64,000 nucleotides of DNA, from NCBI RefSeq assembly GCF_014211975.1, contig NZ_CP060084.1:4537001-4601000 (forward strand), given 5' to 3'. The stretch is from Teredinibacter haidensis (GTDB lineage: Bacteria; Pseudomonadota; Gammaproteobacteria; Pseudomonadales; Cellvibrionaceae). The notes beneath the pieces were generated by a model. It had not been told where the DNA came from. It ran no database searches and saw nothing but the letters and a program-made list of their open reading frames with translations. The position numbers were made by a program, and so were the translations under genes. Shown here in pieces: positions 17,189 through 25,963 of this stretch. Each line of letters opens with the position of its first letter. The first letter of the stretch is position 1.

Positions 17189-17980
17189 ATGCTAATTGAC
17201 AGTCACTGCCATTTTGATTTCGACGCTTTTACACCTCAGCGTGATGCTCTATGGGAGAAATGCTTATTGCTGGGTGTAAAAAATATCGTTATTCCAGGGG
17301 TTGAGCCGCGACAGTGGCCGGCGCTGATTCCTTTGTGTGAGCGCTATTCGGGTGTTTATTTTTCTGTGGGTGTTCACCCCTGGTGGTTCGCTTCCGTTTT
17401 TACCGATTCAGCCAATGAATCGTCTGCTCTGGATGCGTATAGAGAGAAAATAGTACCTTACCTTCAGCACAAAAAATGCGTTGCCATGGGTGAGTGTGGT
17501 ATTGACCTTTCGAGAAATTTTCCGCTGGAGAAACAAATACATATTTTAGAGTGGCACTGTGCACTTGCTGAAGATATGGGGTTACCCATTATTTTGCATT
17601 GCATAAAAGCTCACAACGAAACCCTGCAGTGCCTGAATAAGTTTAAGCGCTTAACCGGCGTGCTCCATGGTTTTAGCGGTAGCCCGGAATTAGCTGAGAG
17701 CTACTGGAAGCGGGGTTTCTATTTGGGGGTGGGTGGAACGATTACTTATCCCAGAGCCAGTAAAACGCGAAATGCGATTGCGGGCATGCCGCTGGAAAGC
17801 TTATTGCTGGAAACCGATGCGCCGGATATGCCCTTGAATGGCCGTCAGGGCGAAGCGAATAGCCCAGAGTATTTGCCGGAGATTGCTCAACATCTGGCAG
17901 AGTTGCGAAATGACAGTGTGGAGACCATTAAAAAAGTAACCACCGCCAATGCTTTCCGCTTATTCCACCGAATCGGCTAA
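17189..17980 (+). CDS. TatD family metal-dependent hydrolase
   Basis: 263 residues from the ATG at 17189, which has AAGGA five bases before it; a longer GTG reading starts at 17174. The family's metal ligands are visible: 'DSHCHFD' at the N-terminus, 'GECGID' in the middle, 'ILHCIKA', 'LHGFSG' and 'LLETDAPDMP' near the end. TatD proteins are cytoplasmic metallo-dependent hydrolases, several with DNase or D-aminoacyl-tRNA activity. It follows the chemoreceptor by 53 bases and may be transcribed with it. Confidence 0.9.
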   Translation: MLIDSHCHFDFDAFTPQRDALWEKCLLLGVKNIVIPGVEPRQWPALIPLCERYSGVYFSVGVHPWWFASVFTDSANESSALDAYREKIVPYLQHKKCVAMGECGIDLSRNFPLEKQIHILEWHCALAEDMGLPIILHCIKAHNETLQCLNKFKRLTGVLHGFSGSPELAESYWKRGFYLGVGGTITYPRASKTRNAIAGMPLESLLLETDAPDMPLNGRQGEANSPEYLPEIAQHLAELRNDSVETIKKVTTANAFRLFHRIG

Positions 17981-17987
17981 GAAGCCC

Positions 17988-18533
17988 CTATTCACGCCAG
18001 TGCTCTGGCTTATCGAAAGCCCTGCAACAGGCTAGCCTAGCGCTATGGTGTTGCTGAATATCGTTTCCCAAGGTATGAACCATCCAGGCATCGCGCACTT
18101 CCTCTGCGATGGGGTAGGGCGGGTCCACGCTTATTTGGTACGCGGGAAAGAAGCCGGCTTTGGGGTAGTACGTAATATGGCCAAGCACAAAAACCCACTC
18201 TACCCTTTGCTGCCTGAGAATATCCAGCCCCTTGCGAACTAATTGAAGGCCGATACCTTGTTTCTGGTGGCTGGGAATGACTGCAAGTGGTGCCAGTAGG
18301 CGGAAGTTTTTTTGCGGGAGAGTTGCCAGTGTTGCCTTGGTAAAAAGGATATGACCCACGGCCAGCTTTTGATCGAATGCGAGGAGAGATAGATAGGGCT
18401 CGGCTGATGAGTCTTGGAATAGGTCCTTACACAGCTGCGCTTCAGATTCGCTCGCAAATGCTGCTTTTTCGACTTCCAGGGCAAACTCGATTTCGGTGGG
18501 AGACATTTCCTTTATTTCGATGGACGAAGACAT
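17988..18533 (-). CDS. GNAT N-acetyltransferase (YhbS-like)
   Basis: 181 residues with the GNAT core. The acetyl-CoA loop 'VIPSHQKQGIGLQLVRKGLD' is present, followed by 'VFVLGHITYYPKAGFFPAYQ', typical of the YhbS group. The substrate is unknown. An AAGGAA site precedes the ATG. It lies 32 bases after the tcdA stop on the same strand, so it is probably co-transcribed, and it converges with the TatD gene. Confidence 0.85.
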   Translation of the reverse strand: MSSSIEIKEMSPTEIEFALEVEKAAFASESEAQLCKDLFQDSSAEPYLSLLAFDQKLAVGHILFTKATLATLPQKNFRLLAPLAVIPSHQKQGIGLQLVRKGLDILRQQRVEWVFVLGHITYYPKAGFFPAYQISVDPPYPIAEEVRDAWMVHTLGNDIQQHHSARLACCRAFDKPEHWRE

Positions 18534-18565
18534 TTGAAGTTTCCTTTTGGATTTGCTCCGAAGTC

Positions 18566-19360
18566 TTAACCTCTCGCTAGGTAACGTTCAATCGCTTTGG
18601 TTGCCGCGTTAAAACCAAAACTGCCCGTCACCATCACGGATGAGCCAAAGCCTCCTGCACAGTCTAGCTTCACTCCATCCTGCAAATATTGTTTACTACT
18701 ACAAACTGAGCCGTCGGCCTTTGGGTAAACCATTTGTTCATCGGAATACACGGCATCAATACGGAAGCGGCGGTTTTTGCTACGCGCAAAATTATGCTTG
18801 TGGTATAGAAGGTTGCGCATTTTGGCCAGTAGGGGGTCACACTTGGTGCAGCCGAGGTCATCGACCATAATGCGGGCAGGGTTCAATTTTCCACCAGAGG
18901 AGCCGCAGGTAACCAGGCGAATTTTCTGTCGGCTGCAATAGGCTGCGAGCGCGGCCTTAACATGCACGGAATCAATGGCATCAATAATAACGTGGTGTTG
19001 CTCACCGATGTACTGCTCAAGATTGGTCTGAGTCAGGAAATCGTGGACGACGCGTAGCGTAATTTCCGGGTTTATGGCTTTAAGGCGATCGGCCATTACC
19101 TGATTTTTTGATTGACCAATATGGGGCTTTAGGGCATGAATCTGACGGTTGGTGTTGGTTACACAAACATCGTCCAGTTCAATAAGAGTTAGCTCTCCAA
19201 CCCCCGAGCGGGCCAGCGCCTCTGCGGCCCAGGTACCAACCCCTCCGAGCCCGATAACGGCAAAATGTGCTTTTGCTAGGGCCGCCATTGCATCCGTTCC
19301 GTAGAGGCGTCCAATGCCTGCGAAGCGCGCGATATAGTCTGGAGAAAGTTCGGCAGTCAT
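18566..19360 (-). CDS. tcdA: tRNA threonylcarbamoyladenosine dehydratase (TcdA/CsdL)
   Basis: 264 residues from the ATG at 19360; a GTG six codons upstream also fits. The E1-like ATP-binding Rossmann motif 'VIGLGGVGTWAAEALARSG' is followed by 'LTLIELDDVCVTNTNRQI' and a Cys-containing 'DLGCTKCDPLLAKMRNLL' region. The family cyclises t6A37 to ct6A in tRNAs that read ANN codons, with sulfur-acceptor partners CsdA/CsdE in some bacteria. Neighbours do not include csdA. Identity is strong from the overall pattern and length. Confidence 0.92.
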   Translation of the reverse strand: MTAELSPDYIARFAGIGRLYGTDAMAALAKAHFAVIGLGGVGTWAAEALARSGVGELTLIELDDVCVTNTNRQIHALKPHIGQSKNQVMADRLKAINPEITLRVVHDFLTQTNLEQYIGEQHHVIIDAIDSVHVKAALAAYCSRQKIRLVTCGSSGGKLNPARIMVDDLGCTKCDPLLAKMRNLLYHKHNFARSKNRRFRIDAVYSDEQMVYPKADGSVCSSKQYLQDGVKLDCAGGFGSSVMVTGSFGFNAATKAIERYLARG

Positions 19361-19399
19361 ATAGAATCTTGATAACACGTGATGACGGACATTCTACCC

Positions 19400-19405
19400 T
19401 ATAAT
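19400..19405 (+). promoter_or_regulatory. Putative -10 box of FMN glutamate-synthase-like gene
   Basis: A perfect TATAAT lies 28 bases before the ATG at 19433, inside the short gap divergent from tcdA. The corresponding -35 position is poor, so the assignment is tentative. Confidence 0.35.
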
Positions 19406-19432
19406 GCTCTCGTTCTATTAAAGGAAATAATC

Positions 19433-20911
19433 ATGGAAGCCAGTTTGCACTCTCTCCTCTCTTTACTCACCTTTATATTTGTTTTGGCTGTTGGCTTGGG
19501 CGCGGCTTATGCGTTGATTCTATTTTTTGTGGATATTAATCAATCCAAGTCTGCGATACGTCGAAACTATCCCGTCATTGGTCGTTTTCGTTATTTGTTT
19601 GAACATTTGGGCGAGTTTTTTCGTCAGTATTTTTTTGCCCTGGACAGGGAGGAAATGCCGTTTAACCGGGCGGTGCGTACTTGGGTGTACCGTGCAGCTA
19701 AAGACGTTTCAACTGAGCTGGCATTTGGCTCCACTCGTAATGACACCAATGTGGGCGATCATCATTTTGTGAATTCGGTATTCCCAGTGTTGGAAGAGGA
19801 AAAATCCTGTTCCACACCTATCGAGTTTGGGCCCTACTGTAAAACTCCCTATAGAGCGAAGAGCTTTTTCAATATTTCAGGTATGAGTTTTGGTGCGTTA
19901 TCAAAACCTGCGGTGAGGGCGCTTGCAGGGGGGGCTGCTTCAGCGGGTTGCTGGATTAATACAGGAGAGGGCGGTGTTTCACCCTACCATCTGGAGGGTG
20001 GAGCTGATGTTGTTGTGCAAATTGGTACGGCGAAATACGGTGTGCGCAACGAGCGGGGCGAACTCAGCGTAAGCAAGCTAAAAGCGCTGGCGGAAAAGCC
20101 GAATATTCGCATGTTTGAAATTAAGCTCAGCCAGGGCGCGAAACCCGGAAAAGGAGGAATTTTACCCGCAGAAAAGGTTACCGCAGAAATTGCGGCGATT
20201 CGTGGGATACCGGAAGGCGAGGCCTCTATTAGCCCAAATCGACACCCGGAAATCAATAACACTCAGCAATTATTGGATATGGTTAATCGTGTACGTGACC
20301 TTACCGGTAAGCCTACGGGTATAAAACTGGTAATGGGTGATCCTGCGTGGTTAATTGAATTGTGTGATGTCATTCATGCGCGTGGCATAGAGCAGGCGCC
20401 GGATTTTATTACGCTCGATAGTTCCGATGGTGGCAGTGGTGCTGCACCTCAGCCTTTGATGGATTATGTGGGTTTGCCTCTGCGAGAAAGCCTGCCCCTG
20501 CTAGTGGATATTTTGAACGAGCACAACTTAAAGCAGCGCATTCGAGTGATTGCTTCGGGAAAACTGGTGACGCCTGGTTATGCGGCTGAGGCATTGGCTA
20601 CGGGTGCAGATGCAATTGTGTCTGCACGCGGGTTTATGTTTGCGCTCGGCTGCATTCAGGCAATGCAGTGCAACAAAAACACCTGCCCTACCGGCATTAC
20701 CACACACGATACAAGGTTACAGCGTGGGCTTAATGTTGAAGATAAAGCCTGGCGCGTGGCGAATTACCAGAAAAAAATAGTGCACGATGTGGAAATGATC
20801 GCGCATTCCTGTGGCGTGAATCAACCTTCTGATCTGGAGCGTAAACATGTGAGACTGGTGACGGAAAATGGTCGCTCTGTTAGCATGGCAGAACTTTACG
20901 AGCGTCGATAA
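19433..20911 (+). CDS. FMN-binding glutamate synthase family protein
   Basis: 492 residues from the ATG at 19433, preceded by AAAGGAA; an in-frame start at 19379 is unlikely. One N-terminal membrane helix (LLTFIFVLAVGLGAAYALILFF) anchors it. The rest is the FMN-binding TIM-barrel of GltB-type glutamate synthases: 'FNISGMSFGALSKPAVRAL', 'INTGEGGVSPYH', 'KLSQGAKPGKGG', 'LDSSDGGSGAAPQPLMDYVG' and a Cys cluster 'MQCNKNTCPTGI' for a 3Fe-4S centre. The amidotransferase domain of true glutamate synthase is absent, so it is a stand-alone oxidoreductase whose reaction is unclear. Confidence 0.88.
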   Translation: MEASLHSLLSLLTFIFVLAVGLGAAYALILFFVDINQSKSAIRRNYPVIGRFRYLFEHLGEFFRQYFFALDREEMPFNRAVRTWVYRAAKDVSTELAFGSTRNDTNVGDHHFVNSVFPVLEEEKSCSTPIEFGPYCKTPYRAKSFFNISGMSFGALSKPAVRALAGGAASAGCWINTGEGGVSPYHLEGGADVVVQIGTAKYGVRNERGELSVSKLKALAEKPNIRMFEIKLSQGAKPGKGGILPAEKVTAEIAAIRGIPEGEASISPNRHPEINNTQQLLDMVNRVRDLTGKPTGIKLVMGDPAWLIELCDVIHARGIEQAPDFITLDSSDGGSGAAPQPLMDYVGLPLRESLPLLVDILNEHNLKQRIRVIASGKLVTPGYAAEALATGADAIVSARGFMFALGCIQAMQCNKNTCPTGITTHDTRLQRGLNVEDKAWRVANYQKKIVHDVEMIAHSCGVNQPSDLERKHVRLVTENGRSVSMAELYERR

Positions 20912-20997
20912 GTTAGCACGTTAGCTTTTTCTGCTCGCCTGCAGAAGGCGCCGCTGTTTAATCGATCTTTCATCATTGGTTTAAAACGGAGTTTATT

Positions 20998-22023
20998 ATG
21001 ACTAAGTTAATCCTATCCCTAGACGGTGGTGGTATTCGCGGTGCAGCTACGACACAATTTCTGACCCGCCTGGAAGAAAAGTTGGTACGTGAACATAGCG
21101 CCTCGTCCATTCGTGACTATGTAGATTTCTATGCAGGAACCAGCACCGGTAGTATTATTGCGCTCGCCCTGGCGACAACAGATATGTCGATGAGTGATAT
21201 CAACGCACTGTACAGCTATCCGAACGCTAAAAAAATATTTTCCGAAAATAAAGGATTTTTTGAGTTCGATGGTGTTAACGCACCGAAATATGATGGGGAA
21301 GGAAAAACAAAATTATTAAAAGAGAAAATGGGTGACGCCAAATTAAGTGATGTGCCGATTGACAAACATGTGCTTGCTGTTGCCTACGGAGTAGAGAGTC
21401 GCAAGCCTGTTGTTTTTAAGTCGACACACGATGGTCACTGCAAAATACCGTCTTATCGAGTCGCTGATGCTTCCAGTGCGGCGCCTACGTATTTTCCGAC
21501 AAAAGAAATGGAAAGCCCTACGGGCTGTGAGGACCTATGGTTGGTCGATGGTGGCGTAACGGCGAATAACCCGACAATGTGCGCTATCGCCGAGGCGAGG
21601 AAAGCCTGGTCGGAAATCCCTATTGATAAGCTTCGTGTGTTATCCATCGGTACGGGTTACAGAACACGAAAAATTAATGGCCGGGCTTCCAGTAAATGGG
21701 GTGCGTTGCAGTGGTTTACCAAGGGTGAAATTCTCGATGTATTGACCGATGAGCGCGTCGTTGCATACCAGGTGTTGACGATCACCAACCCAGGCAGTTG
21801 TATTCGCGTAAATGCAGAAATGACAGTTCAGCCAGGTATGACAGATGTGCCCGACGATGCAATGGATGACATCAGCAAGGAAAACATCCGGCGCTTGAAA
21901 AAGATGGGCGATTTTTGGTTTGAGAGATACGGTGAAGCGGCAGCGGCGTTATTGCTGAATAGTTATGAGGGGCCGTCTTTGGATAGGATTGACCCTAAAA
22001 CCGGAGAGCCAATCGAAAAATAA
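20998..22023 (+). CDS. Patatin-like phospholipase
   Basis: 341 residues. The patatin motifs are all visible: the oxyanion hole 'DGGGIRG' at the start, the nucleophile in 'GTSTGS' (Ser49) and the catalytic aspartate in 'LVDGGVTANNP' (Asp184). There is no signal peptide, so it acts in the cytoplasm or at the inner membrane face. The family releases fatty acids from phospholipids. Related patatins (CapV) serve as phage-defence effectors with a CD-NTase, but no such partner is adjacent, so a lipid-turnover role is the neutral reading. Confidence 0.9.
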   Translation: MTKLILSLDGGGIRGAATTQFLTRLEEKLVREHSASSIRDYVDFYAGTSTGSIIALALATTDMSMSDINALYSYPNAKKIFSENKGFFEFDGVNAPKYDGEGKTKLLKEKMGDAKLSDVPIDKHVLAVAYGVESRKPVVFKSTHDGHCKIPSYRVADASSAAPTYFPTKEMESPTGCEDLWLVDGGVTANNPTMCAIAEARKAWSEIPIDKLRVLSIGTGYRTRKINGRASSKWGALQWFTKGEILDVLTDERVVAYQVLTITNPGSCIRVNAEMTVQPGMTDVPDDAMDDISKENIRRLKKMGDFWFERYGEAAAALLLNSYEGPSLDRIDPKTGEPIEK

Positions 22024-22032
22024 CGCTAATAA

Positions 22033-22066
22033 AAGCGGTTCACAATATCGTGAGCCGCTTTTGCTT
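22033..22066. terminator. Bidirectional terminator between convergent genes
   Basis: An 11-bp stem AAGCGGTTCAC / GTGAGCCGCTT with one G-T pair (22033-22043 and 22050-22060) is flanked by A-rich sequence on the left and T-rich sequence on the right. It lies between the patatin gene and the TPR lipoprotein gene. Confidence 0.75.
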
Positions 22067-22067
22067 A

Positions 22068-23405
22068 CTAATCTAACAAGGGTGAATTCAGCAACAGATT
22101 CGCCCAGGTATATTCATCATAAAGCGTTGTGTCACTATTGGCGGCTTTAGCTAAGTATTCCTTGGTTCGTACCATATCCCCCTGTAGCCAGTATTTGTAG
22201 GCGTCATAAAAGTAGGCTTCGGTCATTTCACATTGGTTCTCGGCTTGCGTAACCAATGATGGCGGCAGCTGGCCCTTCTCTGTCGAGAACTGAGTAAGTA
22301 CCGTATTGACCCAGTTTTGTTCGTCATTTTTTAGAGAAACTGCCGGGGCATTTTTTTTTGAACTTAACAGTGAGTATAGCCACTCTTTATGTAACGCCTG
22401 AAGCGGGTATTGATTTCCTCTTGGATTTTCGGCCCAATAATTTTCCAGAGCATCTAGCGATTGTATGGCCTTGGCAAAGCTGCCCTGGCCAACATAAGCC
22501 TGTGCTTGCAAAATAAAGCCGGTAACGGCATCGTTGTTTTCGATAGAAAAACGTGCTGCTTCAAGCGCTTCATTGTAATGATTTAAATGTAATGACGCTT
22601 CACCGTAGTGGTATGCTGTCCACTTGTTTTTTTCTGCTTCCCAGGCTTTCTTACCCTGATGATAAGCCATCGGGAATAAACCGAGCCGCAGGTACTGGAG
22701 GCTGGCGTTATCCAAGTAAAGCTGGTTGGGTTCTTTTGCTGCTGCTTTTGCGATGTAAGAGACTGCGCGTTTTGCATACTCTTTTTGTTCGTAGACACAA
22801 TCACTTTGCTGGATAACATCGTTAATACTGTCGCCCAGTTGATACAGTATGTTGATATTGTCCGGCTCCAATTGGTTGGCCTGTTTCGCTGCTGCGAGCG
22901 CCAGCCAATAGTTTTGGCGATTTTCGTAATACGTGGATAACGAATTCCAGCTACTTGCATTGATGGGTTGCTCGCGAATCATTTCGTGAATCAGGCTTTC
23001 AAATTCTTCGTCGCTGATGTTTTTATCTTCTTTTGCATCGAAATACAGCAGGCGTGTTGGTGGTGGCACTTCTTTTTGAATTGCGGGATGTAATGCGTAA
23101 AAAATATTGCGTAAAGGCGCAATGCTGTCGCCTCCAAAATAAGCTGTTTGCATATAGTGGCTGAGGTAATGATTTTTTTGCACCATGACTTTTTGTGGGT
23201 GCTCGAGCAAAGCCCTATTTAGGTAATAAACGGCTGCACTAATCTGCTCACTGGAGCCGCTGTTCAAAAAAGCTGTGTAGGCTTCTGTACCCATTGCAAA
23301 GGCGGTCTGATTTTGCGGTGCCTGTGGTTTTACTTGTGTTGTGTTACACCCACTTAGTAACGCGAGTAGAGCGCCTAGCAGGCTGATTTTGATTATCCCT
23401 TTCAT
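22068..23405 (-). CDS. TPR-repeat lipoprotein
   Basis: 445 residues. A lipoprotein signal peptide ends at LLSGC (Cys near residue 20). The rest is helical with tetratricopeptide-like repeats ('NSLSTYYENRQNYWLALAAA', 'NQLEPDNINILYQLGDSIND', 'AYHYGEASLHLNHYNEALEA'). It lies 9 bases after the DUF3857/transglutaminase gene, so the two form an operon. TPR lipoproteins usually scaffold protein complexes. Specific function unknown. Confidence 0.8.
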   Translation of the reverse strand: MKGIIKISLLGALLALLSGCNTTQVKPQAPQNQTAFAMGTEAYTAFLNSGSSEQISAAVYYLNRALLEHPQKVMVQKNHYLSHYMQTAYFGGDSIAPLRNIFYALHPAIQKEVPPPTRLLYFDAKEDKNISDEEFESLIHEMIREQPINASSWNSLSTYYENRQNYWLALAAAKQANQLEPDNINILYQLGDSINDVIQQSDCVYEQKEYAKRAVSYIAKAAAKEPNQLYLDNASLQYLRLGLFPMAYHQGKKAWEAEKNKWTAYHYGEASLHLNHYNEALEAARFSIENNDAVTGFILQAQAYVGQGSFAKAIQSLDALENYWAENPRGNQYPLQALHKEWLYSLLSSKKNAPAVSLKNDEQNWVNTVLTQFSTEKGQLPPSLVTQAENQCEMTEAYFYDAYKYWLQGDMVRTKEYLAKAANSDTTLYDEYTWANLLLNSPLLD

Positions 23406-23414
23406 TGTATTTCC

Positions 23415-25655
23415 TTAAGGTAGATAACCCAGAGATTTGGCTTTTTTGAAAGAGGCGTTGGCTTGATCGATCAAGGTGTTAAAGCCTTGGGCCGTACCCA
23501 GTACGAACCAGGCTTCAGCGCTATTGGGGTTCAAGCGAACGGCTTCTTCTGCCGGAATGAGCGCTTCAGGAAATTCACCCGCATCCAGGTATTTGCGAGC
23601 CAGTGCTAATTGATACTCCACACTTTCGAGACCGTGTTTTTGCTTAAGGTTGTCGGTTACGGCCAGACGCTGTTTTTTTGGGTCTTTCTGCATGCTTACA
23701 ACCCAATTCTGCAATTCACCCAATTTCAGTAGTGCAGTAAAGTATCGCTGGTACTCGTCGACCGAGAGTTTCAAGGGCGGTTTGATAAAACTGATTTCTA
23801 CGACGTAGTTATTGCCTTCTACTTTTCCGCTTTGCATCAATTCAAAGTAAGGGGTTTTAGTGAGGTCGGAGCTGCTTATCAACGCAGGAACCACGCCAGT
23901 ATCGCCGTGCAGTAGACTCTTCAGACGGTATTCTAGCGGGTAGGGGTCATACCAGATATTTTTACGGCTTTCCGGAATCTGCATACTCTTGGCTTCGCCG
24001 ACAAGGTTGTATAGTTGGCCAAAAGAAGTGCCGTAGGTAGGTATCTCCTGCGGCGATTTAAACACGAACTCCGCATGAAGTGCTGTGGGCTCAAAGAGAT
24101 TCTCTGCATTGCGCACTTCACTGGTAACGGTGTATTGGCCTTTGTTCTCAAAAATGCCACCGAGGAATTGAGCTACGCTGGTGTCACGATTGGTGTCGTG
24201 CTTCCACCATTGGCGTAAGCTCTGTTCGAAACTTCCACTGCCAGAATACACGGCGTTCACAACCGTTAAGCCGTTGGTCTCTCGATAATCGAGGTTCAGT
24301 GTTGCGATATTGGCGGGCATCTCGGCGTCTACCGCTTTGAATATACCGCCGTTACCGTTCACAATCAGTGCGGGTTGGTCGGCGAGATAATTCGACATCC
24401 CAGGGTAAAGCGCCCGGTCTGCTGTGGTGTCCAGCCACAGCGCAGGTTCTTCTCCCTCAGGTGGAATCCAGACCAGCATATGGTCAAAAATCAGGTGTAC
24501 CAGCGTGGTATCTGACTTGCCTGAACCGGGTGTTTCGACAAGTACCGGTAGAGCTTCGACTCCCAGTATTCGTAGCAGGGCAATGGTAAGCACTGTTTGA
24601 TCTTTGCAATCGCCATAACCGTTTTTCAGTGCTTCATCCGGGTAGTGCGGCTCGTAGCCCCCGCGGCCCAGATGCGCAAATACATATCGAATATTGTGTT
24701 GCATAAACTGATAAACCGCGCGAATTTTTGTTTCGCGGCTGGCGTTATCTGGCAGCTTCAGTTGTTTTATTACTTTTTCCAGTGCCGGTGTTTTATTCAA
24801 CTTGTCGGCAACTTTCTCCCATGTCCAGGCGTCTACCTGCGACCAGTCACGACTGGTTGAGACGCGAACGCTGGGCAGAATGTTATGCATGGGCAAGAGG
24901 TGGGATTCAAGTGGCGTGGAGGGAATGTCCTTCCAGCGCCATCGGCTTACCCTGCGGTCGCCCTGAGCAGAGACCTTGGGCTCTTTTTTAAAACTTCCGT
25001 TTGTCTTGGTGAGGAATTTCAGGCCGCGGGGGCTGCTGAGGGTGTATTGGAAATTGCGTACGGCGTCCGCTCTCCAACCATCGTGGCCAACCCTGCGCTG
25101 GAACCAGTGGGGGCCCGCGACGTCACTAGAAACCGTGGTGATGGCGCGTCGTTTAGTGGTGTTGACGTACTGGAACTCAATGGTGGAGCCGGGTGCAATA
25201 TTAGGTAGAGAGAATACGATTTCGCTTCGGTCGTTATAAAAATCTTGCCCGCCGCCCGTCACCCGCAGTTGAACGGCATCTTCTGCCACAGCGGTAACCT
25301 TGCCATTCGGGGTTACAACATTGGCAAATTCCAGCAGGGCTTCCGAGTAGTAGTGGTTGTAGGTGATAGCAATACGACCGTAGTCGCGCGCGGCTTCCTG
25401 GTCGTTGATACGGATCGAGATATAGTCGCGCCTGGACCAGAAACCCTTTTCATCCAGGTTGGCCTCTGCGATGGAATGGAGCACTTCGGCACCGTCCGTA
25501 CTGGAGCGCATTTTGGCTTGTTTTGACAGCTCTGGGCCAATGCTGGCGGAGGGTGAGTCCGACAGTGGGCTGGCGACCACGGAGTTGAAAACGGCGAGGG
25601 CGAAAAAAAAGAAAAGGCCAAAAAATGTGGCGGTTAGCGATAATGTTTTCTTCAT
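23415..25655 (-). CDS. DUF3857 and transglutaminase-like protein
   Basis: 746 residues. A signal peptide (LTATFFGLFFFFALAVFNSVVA) is followed by a DUF3857 domain (about residues 60-250, 'YNHYYSEALLEFANVVTPNGK') and a transglutaminase-like core. The Cys of the catalytic triad is in 'NGYGDCKDQTVL', with His in 'LVHLIFDHMLVW' and Asp in 'LWLDTTADRALYPG'. A C-terminal TPR-like stretch ends 'NSAEAWFVLGTAQGFNTLIDQA'. Such proteins are periplasmic and may be cysteine proteases or amidases; the substrate is unknown. It is the first gene of an operon with the TPR lipoprotein. Confidence 0.88.
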   Translation of the reverse strand: MKKTLSLTATFFGLFFFFALAVFNSVVASPLSDSPSASIGPELSKQAKMRSSTDGAEVLHSIAEANLDEKGFWSRRDYISIRINDQEAARDYGRIAITYNHYYSEALLEFANVVTPNGKVTAVAEDAVQLRVTGGGQDFYNDRSEIVFSLPNIAPGSTIEFQYVNTTKRRAITTVSSDVAGPHWFQRRVGHDGWRADAVRNFQYTLSSPRGLKFLTKTNGSFKKEPKVSAQGDRRVSRWRWKDIPSTPLESHLLPMHNILPSVRVSTSRDWSQVDAWTWEKVADKLNKTPALEKVIKQLKLPDNASRETKIRAVYQFMQHNIRYVFAHLGRGGYEPHYPDEALKNGYGDCKDQTVLTIALLRILGVEALPVLVETPGSGKSDTTLVHLIFDHMLVWIPPEGEEPALWLDTTADRALYPGMSNYLADQPALIVNGNGGIFKAVDAEMPANIATLNLDYRETNGLTVVNAVYSGSGSFEQSLRQWWKHDTNRDTSVAQFLGGIFENKGQYTVTSEVRNAENLFEPTALHAEFVFKSPQEIPTYGTSFGQLYNLVGEAKSMQIPESRKNIWYDPYPLEYRLKSLLHGDTGVVPALISSSDLTKTPYFELMQSGKVEGNNYVVEISFIKPPLKLSVDEYQRYFTALLKLGELQNWVVSMQKDPKKQRLAVTDNLKQKHGLESVEYQLALARKYLDAGEFPEALIPAEEAVRLNPNSAEAWFVLGTAQGFNTLIDQANASFKKAKSLGYLP

Positions 25656-25963
25656 AGCGGCTCCAGATGCTCCCTGAAATGGCTTATCCGTAGAATAAAC
25701 ATGCTAACACTATTTACTTGGTTTGAGGATTCCGGTGCCGTTATGGCAAGGGTATTTGTGTTGCTCTTAAGCTTTGTCGGTTTGCGGCAAAACATAGGGC
25801 TCTTTTGATCTGGATTGAGCTATAAGTCGAGAAGAACTCGTAAAACTGTCTAGAATGAAAAGATAATTACGATAACTAACAACCCTTTGTTCCTGAGGCG
25901 GCATTTTTTACGTCTTGGTTAACGGGGGCTAACCATTTTGGACGGTAGGCTTAGGGAGCAGTT
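25656..25963. other. Divergent promoter region, no gene seen
   Basis: 308 bases between the divergent transglutaminase and hemerythrin-GGDEF genes. A short hairpin GGTTA/TAACC lies near 25917-25934. A TAGAAT hexamer (25851-25856) sits in a context also found before the second hemerythrin-GGDEF gene (27177-27182), including AGTCG and an A-rich stretch, and may be a shared -10. No c-di-GMP riboswitch signature was seen. Confidence 0.4.

Noticed and set aside
20998..22023. Patatin as a CBASS (CapV) phage-defence effector
   Set aside because: No CD-NTase, Cap2 or Cap3 gene is adjacent; neighbours are housekeeping genes.
24368..25526. Cluster of plus-strand ORFs opposite the transglutaminase gene
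   Set aside because: They are frame shadows of the long minus-strand gene, which has clear domain motifs.
25656..25963. c-di-GMP riboswitch before the diguanylate cyclase
   Set aside because: No GEMM-type conserved core or tetraloop-receptor pattern; only a short hairpin is present.
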